A stretch of DNA of 64,000 nt from Cordia subcordata. Taxonomy: Eukaryota; Streptophyta; Magnoliopsida; Boraginales; Cordiaceae. Below, piece by piece: positions 56,385 through 64,000 of this stretch. Positions within the stretch are counted from its first letter, which is position 1, and the number at the start of each line of letters is the position of its first letter. The notes beneath the pieces are model-generated. The model did not search any database. It saw only the letters and a list, made by a program, of their open reading frames with translations, and had not been told where the DNA came from. The stretch covers positions 8,804,001 through 8,868,000 of the forward strand of contig JAPTOF010000017.1 in assembly GCA_028554755.1 (NCBI GenBank). Direction: 5' to 3'. Position numbers and translations under genes: made by a program.

Positions 56385-56543
56385 GGATTTAAAAGCATTT
56401 TTAAATAATTTTTGAAAAAAAAAGTATTTTTTAAAATTTTTAAATTTTTAGCTTTTAAAAAAAATTGAATTTAAGGTGATTTTTTTTTTTAAAAAAAAAG
56501 AAAAAGTAGTTTTTCATTAGAAAAAGTTCAATCCAAACATGTC
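56385..56543. mobile_element. Tourist-like MITE remnant
   Basis: The right end CAATCCAAACATGTCC matches the family terminus and the interior has the T/A-rich CTTTTxxAAAA blocks. The left terminus is degraded. Confidence 0.4.
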
Positions 56544-56938
56544 CTTCCTTTCCCATGATCTCACATGTATGATCTGCCATCTGTAGACTTAACTAATATT
56601 AGATTAATTCTAATATAGGCTCTTCAAAATGACATTCTTTTTTTTTTTTGGCTAAGCAAATTGAAAACTTAATTATCAATCAATTAATGTTAAAATAAAA
56701 CTAATTGTTCTTTAATTCTAAAAGATTTATGACCAAATTCATTGTCTACTATTAAATAAAAATAAAATTGACTTGAATTTAACGTTTATTATTAAAAATA
56801 AACCAACCTCTATGCAAAACTACTAGTTAGCTTAAGAAGACAAACCGTACATATAATTTTGACTATATTTCCAATTTATCCTTTTTTGGCGGAACCAGGG
56901 TTATTAATAGGACATTCAAATGGAAGTTACCTTGATAT

Positions 56939-57117
56939 GTTGTCATTAAATTAGACAAAATTTTTCAACAACTAAGGCTCTATTTAATCTAGATGTAAGA
57001 TTTCAGCTATTGAAATTCAAATTGAAATTACCTTGATTAAATGTTGTCATTAAATTAGACAAAATTTTTCAACAACTAAGGCTCTATTTAATCTAGATGT
57101 AAGATTTTAGCTATTGA
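56939..57117. repeat. 104-bp tandem duplication
   Basis: A block of about 75 bp containing TTAGACAAAATTTTTCAACA starts at 56939 and again at 57043. It is identical except for one C/T difference, so the duplication is recent. The 30 bp between copies also resemble sequence left of the first copy (ACCTTGATxxxxTGTTGTCATT). Confidence 0.85.
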
Positions 57118-57356
57118 GTTATAGAGCATTGGTTACAAGTATTATTCAACAAAAGTCATTGATTGTTTGGCTTGATATTTTGAGAGTTGAACTTTTAGTT
57201 ATTTTGAGGGCAGTGTTGGAATATCAAAATTATGAAGTAGTATTTTTGAGAATAAAAAGAAAAAAATAAAATTTGAGATGATAAACATAACTTTTCAAAA
57301 GTCTTTTTTTTAGAAAAAAAAATGCTCTAATTTGGAGCTTATGGTTTTTTGATTTT

Positions 57357-57610
57357 GGGCTCGTTTGGATTGACTATTTTCCAAAACACTTTTTTTAACA
57401 GCTTTTGAAATACAAGTTTTTTTTAGACTTGAAAATTCTGACTTCTAAAAAAAGTTGTATTTGAACTTTTTTCAGAGTTTCAGCTTTTTTGGAAGCCAAA
57501 TCTAATACATATTGCAAATTTAATATAACTTTTTCAAAAAAAAGTTTTTCAGGAAAAAACTCTTTTTTAAAAAACTCTTTTTTTGCTGAAAAAAAAAATC
57601 CAAACAGGTT
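57357..57610. mobile_element. Tourist-like MITE, copy 3
   Basis: It begins GGGCTCGTTTGGATTGAC and ends near ATCCAAACAGG. The interior matches copies at 24787 and 45417 (AAAACACTTTTTTTAACAGCTTTT, TTCAGAGTTTCAGCTTTTTT). The right terminal bases are changed, so the exact end is unclear. Confidence 0.6.
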
Positions 57611-58539
57611 TTTGTTTAACTTTAATTTTTATATAAAAGCACTTTTAAAAATGAGCCAAGCAGATTTACTTCAGCTTTTAAACTTACAAAAATTACTTTT
57701 GAGTGTTTGAAAATTGGGCTAAACACATTCTAAAGCTATCTTAAATAGTCTCCCTAATTTCCCTTGTTAAGCATGTTTCAAAGTGAAATTATATATTTTT
57801 CTTTTTAACTCTGACCGTACTCTAACCGTCTTCATAATAATGAGGCTCGGGAAAAATGAGAGTTTCGATGTAATGAAATGAAAAATAATGCAAAAAGAAA
57901 GCTGCAAAATGTAAAAACTAGTAACATTGTCAAGATTGTTGGTATATAGTTGTTAACAATAAAAATAAAATTATTAAAATGACATTGTTGACTAAAACAT
58001 AGTGTCGTTGGTGAATGACGTGCTTGAGAGTGAACAAAATAGATAGATTGTTGGAGATGGACTAACAACTTCCTTTTGTACCATTGGCAAGGAAAGGTGC
58101 AAGTCGGACTACCGCACATTTGCAATTTCAATTTATCAGCTTTGTTGCATTCGGGAAATTTTATTGTTTTAATAAGAGGGGCTTATTAGAAATAGGATCG
58201 TTTTAGATTCGCTCCCAATTAAAACTATAAATTCCATGATACAATGATACCCGTGCTACTATCTTTTAATTTCTGGGTTATTTTGAAAATGGGGCATGGT
58301 TATATGATAGGAATCGAATGACTTTTGTATTGAAATCCTCAGTGTCCGCTTTTTTTTCCCAAGATAAAGAGTGTTGATGAGTTAGAGAATCAGTAGAACA
58401 TCATAGTTTTCATCAAATGGAATAATTTTATTATGATTCTTGAAAAAGAATAAAGAATTTTACAAATTTATCATCTGCCAAGTACAAGAATAACCAAGAA
58501 TTTTCGTACGAGGAACCGGACCTCTAATTTTTGCGTTTC

Positions 58540-59602
58540 CTAAAATCCCGAACGCTTACATTCGGGAGACAAGCCCTGAGGAAACCTTTTAACATCGGCG
58601 CAATAGTTATAGATCATGTGATTTTGCTGCACCCATCGAAGCCTGTTTCTACCATTGGCATCAAGATCTTGATTTTGCCATTCTTGACCGTTGAAAGAAT
58701 CACTGGACTTTGGAGCACAAGATGTTCCAACACAAGCATTGCCATTGAAGTTGACGTTTCTGTAAGAGGCAGTGAAAGGGGCTTTTGACCAATCTGTCTT
58801 GATTCTCCCACCTTGTGTTGCCCAATCATCTGCATTCCATAAGCTGCAGTACACCCTCATGGGTTGGTTCTTTGGGAATGGCACGCCAATGGCTTCATCG
58901 TTGTTGAATACTCTCATAGGAGTGTTGTCCACCATGAAACTGTATTCACAAATGGTGAACATTTTAGGAAAAAACTTCAAGAAATATTTGAAATTGCAAG
59001 AAGTTAATTTTCCAATGAGTTGCTTAATCAAAATATTTGAAGTGTGAACTAGCAAGAGCTTACATGATGCGCTGAGAATTCCAAATGATGGAGTAGGTGT
59101 GGAAGTCTGCAGTAGGATCGAACCACAGATGGAACTGCTGCTCTTTGTCACCTTTGCCTTTTGAGTAAACATTGGTGTGGACGGTGTATGGTTCACCTGA
59201 CGCATTGCCTAAGAATTCGAAATCGATTTCATCATGGCCTTGTCCTTGAGACGATAGCTGCACACAAACACAAGTTCGTCAACGAAATTATTCAAGCAAC
59301 TAGAGTTAAATTTACTCGTAACGTTATAATAATTACGGACTTACATAAAAAGTAGTGACGGTGCCAGCTGAATTGTCAGGTACAAGCTTGAGTTGCATAT
59401 CGAATCTACCAAGTAGATACTCGTTCTTGGACTGGAATCCGGCACCGGAGGATTGATCAAGAGACAATGTAAGAAGTTGGCCTCCATCGAGAATCTTAGC
59501 TCGCTGATCTCCCCATGTTACATCAACATCTTGATAGAAATTACCAGCAAAAGCAGCTAAAACAGATGCCATGAGGACTAGGAGCTTGAGCAAAGACGAC
59601 AT
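58540..59602 (-). CDS. XTH: xyloglucan endotransglucosylase/hydrolase, XTH gene F
   Basis: Exons are 59602-59345, 59257-59064 and 58939-58540 (258 + 194 + 400 bp), giving 283 residues, the shortest of the array because of a short N-terminus ([11 protein letters not shown]). The signal peptide is about 4-20, with the mature [12 protein letters not shown] from 21. The active site [11 protein letters not shown] is at 94-104 (E96, D98, E100), with an NAS sequon at 104. The YLLGRFDMQ segment has Leu where the other five have Phe (YLFGR or FLFGR). The third exon differs from gene D at only a handful of residues. The ATG at 59602 is chosen because the longer in-frame start at 59641 would precede the signal peptide with 13 extra residues. 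Introns are 87 and 124 bp. Confidence 0.92.
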
Positions 59603-59714
59603 GTTTAACTCTCGGAGAGAAATGTAGATGTAAAGGCTCAAGGGTAGGAGAAAATATGCTAGTGTTTTTTTTTGGTGATGGTTGAGACAAGTTGAGAATT
59701 TGGGTTGAGAAGTG

Positions 59715-59725
59715 TTTATTATATA
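59715..59725 (-). promoter_or_regulatory. TATA-like box of XTH gene F
   Basis: Minus-strand TATATAATAAA lies about 113-123 bp upstream of the ATG, in the same place as the boxes of D and E. Confidence 0.55.
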
Positions 59726-59794
59726 GATGGGGTTTTCACTAATAACTCAGCAAAAGAAGGATCCTGGAGGGTGACTAGGTGGGCCCCAGTTAAC

Positions 59795-59930
59795 GCGACG
59801 CCAGTAGGATGACAGTAATTTGACTAAACAAAAATGTTTTTTTGCGGGGGCGACTAAACAAAAATGCTGTACGCGAAGCCGCGTAGGTTTTGACGGCTGT
59901 TGGTTGAGAAATAGATCTTGGTTAGGTTGC
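59795..59930 (-). promoter_or_regulatory. conserved upstream block of XTH gene F
   Basis: It matches the block upstream of gene D (GCCAGTAGGATGACAGTAAT, AAACAAAAATG, GCCGCGTAGGT). The CGACTAAACAAAAATG phrase is locally repeated (about 59819 and 59850), so the block grew by a short duplication in gene F. Confidence 0.5.
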
Positions 59931-59960
59931 ATTATGGGATACAGCTTTCACCCGTTTCGA

Positions 59961-60033
59961 GGGTGTTTGGCTTTGTTTATTTTGGTACCTATAAGTTGCT
60001 TATAAGTATCAAAATAAGCAAAGCCAAACACCC
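59961..60033. mobile_element. 73-bp near-perfect hairpin element
   Basis: GGGTGTTTGGCTTTGTTTAT at the left is mirrored by GCAAAGCCAAACACCC at the right. The arms of about 35 bp (through TTTTGGTAC.TATAAG) have only three or four mismatches. This is a minimal MITE with almost no loop, or an internal-deletion product of one. Confidence 0.75.
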
Positions 60034-60224
60034 TGTAAGTATGGTCCTTTCTTCGTTCTTTTTGTGGGTCATATATCATAATTGTGGTCGTGGGTTGAAT
60101 TTATACTTCAATGGATCAAATTGACAGTGGATGTAAATGTTGATGGGTATGATGCATGTCCTTACTTTCCTATTAAATGGGCGCTAGGCTGTCACCACCT
60201 CACCAGCGAAGTAACTCAAATTAT

Positions 60225-60396
60225 TAAAGGTCCGTCTAGATCCATTTTTTTAAAAATATTTTTCTGGTAACTTTTTTTTTTAAAGGTTAAAAGTTATAAT
60301 TTTTTTTACAATTTTAACGTTTTTGCATGTCAAGACAAATAATTATTACAAAAAAAATATATTTTTTAAAAAACCAAATCCAAACGAATCTTAAAA
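60225..60396. mobile_element. Tourist-like MITE remnant
   Basis: AAAGGTCCGTCTAGATCC at the left and AAATCCAAACGAATCTT at the right are degraded forms of the family ends. The interior is T-rich then A-rich. Confidence 0.35.
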
Positions 60397-61056
60397 CTAA
60401 CATAAGTCGGCATCAATTTAAGGATTGTATAAATGACCTCTACCAATGGCAGGGCTGTATTTTTTCCTAACCCTCCAATTCATCCCATCTCGTAGGAGTA
60501 TTGCAAGGAGTTTTTCATGTTGGGATTTATTCATATATTATTAACATGTAGCATTTTGTTCGGTTTTTATCTCATCGTTGTTACTCGTTGACGTTGTTGA
60601 CGATTGGCCAATTGGGACAGGAGAGATTTCATTGTGAAATAGGGTTAGGATGATGCCAAAACTGTATCCTATAGATATCACCTGCCACCTAACCCACCTC
60701 AACTAAATATTACAGTACATATATTGAGAAGAATACTTATTTTTAGAAAATATAGTAGATGTAACCATCAATTTGACATTAATTTTCTAGAATAAATTTT
60801 AAATGTTCTTATGTTTTACTATATTTCTAGAAGAAATTCAGACTAGAATTCTTGTTGGAAAAAGATATAAATATAATCCATTTTCTAAAAAGATGAATCA
60901 ATTATATGGTAAATTTAATACAAAACTGATTGAAAATAATAAATTTTCATGTAAGATAAAACATCAGTATATTATATAAAATAAAGTACATGCTTTTATC
61001 ATATATGTCACATGTTATCATTTTAAGTTGTCTTTTCCATCAAATAAAGCATAGTA

Positions 61057-61108
<52 letters not shown>

Positions 61109-61164
61109 AAGGAAAGCTACTATTTGGGGTTCTAACTCTGGCAAGAGAACCACGACAATATTAA
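60397..61164. other. intergenic, no gene; (TG)n(TA)n microsatellite
   Basis: A TG run then TA run lies at about 61057-61108. No coding frame is seen. Confidence 0.5.
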
Positions 61165-61530
61165 GGGGAAATTTATTCATAAGTCTTCAATGTTTTCACT
61201 TGATTTAAATTTAGTTCTCATTTGATCCAAAATATTCAAATTAAATTAATATTTCATAAACACAGTTAATTTAGTTCCCACTATTTTAAAATATTTATAT
61301 TAATTCTAAACATTTTGCAAATTTATTTGAATTAGTTTCTTTTATTTTACTCCTTTCTTATTAAGATCGATAACGACTAATTCAAATAAGCTTTAGCAAA
61401 ACATTGAAAACAAATACTAATATTTTAAAATAATAAGGACTAATTTAACTATATTTATAAAATATTAAAATTTAAATTAAATATTTTGAAAATTTGAGAT
61501 TGATTAAAAAAATTGAGACAATATTGAGAT
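61165..61530. mobile_element. fold-back element, copy 2
   Basis: The left arm (AAATTTATTCATAAGTCTTCAATG, AATTTAGTTC) and the right arm (AAAACATTGAAAACAAATACTAATA, AATAAGGACTAATTTAA, GACAATATTGAGA) are mutually complementary in blocks. They use the same vocabulary as 50052-50937. Confidence 0.5.
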
Positions 61531-61609
61531 GTTTAATATGATTAAAAATCAATTGATGATTTACTTTTTTTATTTTTCCACGTTTTAGGGTCCATTAAGA
61601 CAAATTCAG

Positions 61610-61940
61610 CTACGGTGTGTCAAGACCTTACTTTGGGCTCCCCAACCCCTCCTATCCTATGGGTATTATCGATCCCATTGTTGATATCCATATGCTTTGG
61701 CAAGCTATGCCAAAAATTTCTCTCTCCTATATGTCAGAATGGTAACAAGGTCGCAGATTGAGTAACGAAAGTCTAGGTAGCTCCTTACCTTTGACTAGGT
61801 TGCTAGTGTACCCTCTCATATTGCATTTTTACCTGCTTCTGATGTTGAGCCCGAGGGCATTGGCTGGTTTGCTTTGTATTCTTGTTCTGTTCTTCCTCTA
61901 ATGGAAATCTTTTTTTGACTAAAAAAAAAAAAAAGAAAAA
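61610..61940 (+). mobile_element. LINE 3'-end fragment with poly(A)
   Basis: The segment at 61735-61773 reads QNGNKVAD-stop-VTKV, the end of a LINE RNase H domain (usual form NxVADWLAK) with TGA in place of the Trp codon. After about 150 bp of 3' sequence (GGCTGGTTTGCTTTGTATTCT) comes a poly(A) run at about 61921-61934. A strongly 5'-truncated L1-type insertion, no longer coding. Confidence 0.6.
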
Positions 61941-62177
61941 GCCATGCCTAGCTGCTTGTAACTCGTTACTTGTACCAGGAAAAAAAAGTAGAAGAGAAAT
62001 ATCATAAAATACAAGCACCACAAGAAGCTGCTTGGAATCTTGTGATGACAACAACAGGAAAACTTAGGATACAACAATAAGCAAGTAGCTTAACGGGTTA
62101 TTTTTATTTTTAACCTTATTTTTTAATTTGCTTCCAAAAATAACCCAGTTTTGAGGGGAGTAGCAAAAGTAGACTTT

Positions 62178-62703
62178 TCGAACTTATGAAGTTCAAAAAC
62201 GAAGTTACAAAGTTCGACTATGTGAAGGGTAAAAAAAAAGGAAATTATAATATGAGATATCGAACTTCTGAAGTCCAACTAAGAATTCGAAATTCAGAAG
62301 CTCGGACTCGAACTTCTGAAGTTCGACTGAGTGGATGTAATCTTGAAACTCGAAGTCGAAATTCCAAATACATAGTCGAACTTCTGAAGTTCGAACAGTT
62401 GGTATACTCGAACTTCCGAAGTTCGATATCTAGCTTTTGTTCCTTGATTCAAACTTCTGAAGTTCGACTGCTCGGAAACCCAACACAGCTGGCCGTTATC
62501 GAAATTTGAAAGGTCGATAACGCGCGTGTATCGCTACACGTAACAGATAGGACATTAAAGCAGAATCTCGAAACTCGATGTCTAACTTCAGAAATTCGAA
62601 ATACATATAAAATCGAATTTCAGAAGTTCGATTATGTTGCACTCGAACTTCAGAAGTTCGAAATCGAGTTTTTGTTCCTTGATGTCGAACTTCTGAAGTT
62701 CGA
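62178..62703. repeat. array of 19-bp palindromes TCGAACTTCTGAAGTTCGA
   Basis: Seven close 19-bp copies lie at 62308-62326, 62376-62394, 62408-62426 (central C), 62449-62467 (one changed base), 62613-62631, 62643-62661 and 62685-62703. A further near-copy starts at 62259, and more degenerate ones begin at 62178, 62283 and 62564. Each copy is an odd palindrome with 9-bp arms. Spacing is irregular (about 13-146 bp between neighbouring copies), so this is not a simple tandem array. Distribution inside a MULE terminal region suggests transposase or host-factor binding sites (inference). Confidence 0.85.
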
Positions 62704-62712
62704 CTTCTCTAC

Positions 62713-62861
62713 TATTTAAACCCCCGCCCGAACCCTCCTCTTCCATCCGAAATCTTACCTCTCCTCTCCTCTTTTGCTCTCTCCCTCTCTCATTTTTCTC
62801 CCATCTAATTTGAAAATTTAGTACAAATTTTTCACATCCTAGGATTTTGCCTAAATCTTGT
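62713..62861 (+). promoter_or_regulatory. promoter-like segment and leader inside MULE-2
   Basis: TATTTAAA at 62713-62720 is followed by a CCCCCGCCCGAACCCTCCTC stretch and a CT-rich leader (about 62735-62800). A consensus donor GTAAGT lies at 62860. TATA box, pyrimidine-rich leader and 5' splice site in this order look like the start of a transcription unit reading rightward, probably the element's own gene. Confidence 0.45.
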
Positions 62862-62956
62862 AAGTTTTCTCTTTTTTTTTGGTAAATGTGTTTGTTTGTT
62901 TAATTTATATGATGTTAAATTTCGAAATTATATGTTAATTACATGTTGCCTATGTC

Positions 62957-63853
62957 TAATTTGAAAATTATATTATTGTTTAGTTTAGTGGAATATTAAT
63001 CATATTGGTTTATTTTATATGTTAATTATATGTTGCTTAATACATTAAATTTTAAAATTAGACAATTGTTTAGTTTAGTGGAATATTAATTTTGTTGGTT
63101 TAATTTATATGTTAATTATATGTTGATTTATTTCTGGAATATTAATCATTTTATGATGATGGGATGTATTAATCATTGTGTATATAATTTGTGTACATAT
63201 AATCAATATGCATATAATTAGTGTGAATTTATAATTATTCAATTAATCATATGGAGTTTTAGGGTTTTAGTGGCGTTTAAGAGTTTTAGTGGAATTTTAG
63301 GATTAATTATGTTAATTATTAGTCAATTTAAGATGACGTTATGTAATAATTAAGTATTAAAGTTGTAGTTCTAAAGTATTTAACATGAATTTTTATAAAT
63401 TTTAAATAATATAAAATTTAAGAAATGAGAAAATTAAAGTTATAGGGCATATAGTAAGTAACTGAAGTTACGGTTTTAGTAGAGTTTTAGGATTAATTAT
63501 GTTCATTATTAGTAATTTTAAGATGAAGTGATACATTTGTTCAATATTAAAGTTGTAGTTCTAAAGTAATTAGTAATAAATTTTTTGACGTTTAGATAAT
63601 GTTAAGCAGTATTAATTTTATTTGTTGTGCAACTTTAATTTGAAAATTATATTATTGTTTATTTTAGTGGAATATTAATCGTGTTGGTTTATTTTATATG
63701 TTTATTATATGTTGCTTAATACATTAAATTCTAAAATTAGACTATTGTTTATTTTAGTGGAATATTATTCATGTTGGTTTATTTTATATGTTAATTATAT
63801 GTTGATTTATTATTTGGAATATTAATATTTTATGATGATGGGATGTATTAATC
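62957..63853. repeat. two direct copies of a 218-bp AT-rich repeat, offset 679 bp
   Basis: TAATTTGAAAATTATATTATTG begins at 62957 and 63636. Both copies run to GATGATGGGATGTATTAATC (ending 63174 and 63853), with identical offset at both ends. Each copy contains a smaller internal duplication (TTTAGTGGAATATTA twice). Between them a second repeat pair (GATTAATTATGTT at 63301 and 63491) has an offset of 190 bp. Confidence 0.85.
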
Positions 63854-64000
63854 GATATAATTTTAAATAGTATGAATGTAGAAAAATTAAAATATTATGA
63901 ATTTTACAAAGTTAGCAAAATTAGTTAAATATTAAGGTTGCAGTTTTAAACTAATTAGTAATAATTAGTACTTTTACATTTTTTTAATTTACTTAATGCT

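Larger units (their letters stand above)
55839..58539. other. spacer between XTH genes E and F
   Basis: No gene is seen. It holds (ATT)n at about 56079-56107, two MITE-like elements, a recent 104-bp tandem duplication, and from about 58150 the flank shared with gene E. Confidence 0.5.
62095..64000. mobile_element. second Mutator-like element (MULE-2), left part only
   Basis: The start GGGTTATTTTTATTTTTAACC continues through TAATTTGCTTCCAAAAATAACCCAG and GTAGCAAAAGTAGACTTTT. This matches block by block the left TIR of MULE-1 at 4675 (GGGAATTTTTTTAACC, AATTGCTTCCAAAATTAACTCAG, GTTGCAAAAATAGACTTTTT). The TIR leads into an array of 19-bp palindromes, then a promoter-like segment and AT-rich repeats. 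The right end lies beyond the window, so length and transposase content are unknown. Confidence 0.7.

Noticed and set aside
58540..59205. Single 221-codon frame joining XTH gene F exon 3 with its intron and exon 2 in another frame
   Set aside because: Intron 2 has consensus splice sites at 59063 and 58940, and splicing restores the family sequence. The long frame translates exon 2 out of frame.
62186..62509. 107-codon open frame across the palindrome array
   Set aside because: It reads repeated RTSEVRL-type strings produced by the palindromes themselves, with no start context or domain.
62178..62703. Palindromes as heat-shock elements, or the array as a CRISPR
   Set aside because: GAA and TTC blocks are separated by one base, giving a 4-bp step instead of the 5-bp step of a heat-shock element. 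Spacing between copies is irregular and the genome is a plant, so a CRISPR array is excluded.

Overview
The window is nuclear DNA of a flowering plant, most likely a core eudicot. Intergenic DNA is very AT-rich, introns are short GT-AG introns, TATA boxes lie about 100 bp upstream of start codons, and the transposon remnants (MULE, Copia, LINE, tRNA-derived SINE, Tourist-type MITEs) are of plant type. Several genes belong to plant-specific families. No organelle, bacterial or viral gene block is visible.

Layout. 1-9.1 kb is transposon and repeat territory: a degenerate minisatellite (420-905), SINE-like heads, a LINE 3' end, and a complete but decayed Mutator-like element (4675-8372) with long terminal inverted repeats, a near-perfect 9-bp target duplication and a broken transposase. 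9.1-15.6 kb holds no recognisable gene. 15.6-27.5 kb carries four genes: an atypical bHLH resembling UPBEAT1 (+), a tail-anchored coiled-coil protein resembling PEROXISOMAL AND MITOCHONDRIAL DIVISION FACTOR (+), a two-exon small plant protein ending in a Trp/Cys-Cys motif (-), and a ribosomal L1-domain ribosome-biogenesis protein (+) whose promoter has site II and telo-box elements. 27.5-34.8 kb is mostly unannotatable, with one weak candidate spliced gene from 31251.

34.8-59.6 kb is a tandem array of six xyloglucan endotransglucosylase/hydrolase (XTH) genes, called A to F here, all on the minus strand. Each has three exons with conserved boundaries, the middle exon being exactly 194 bp in every gene. 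All six reading frames are intact (291, 290, 294, 293, 288 and 283 residues), with a signal peptide, the [11 protein letters not shown] active site followed by an N-glycosylation sequon, and a Cys-containing C-terminal domain. D, E and F are recent duplicates that share promoter and downstream sequence. The products should act in the cell wall, cutting and rejoining xyloglucan. The array is interspersed with a Copia reverse-transcriptase fragment, non-autonomous DNA elements, MITEs, fold-back elements and microsatellites.

59.9-64 kb holds more repeats, a LINE 3' end, and from 62095 the left end of a second Mutator-like element related to the first. It carries about eight copies of a 19-bp perfect or near-perfect palindrome (consensus TCGAACTTCTGAAGTTCGA) upstream of a promoter-like segment. 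This palindrome-rich MULE family is the most unusual structure in the window.

All exon models and family calls come from reading the sequence. No database search was possible.
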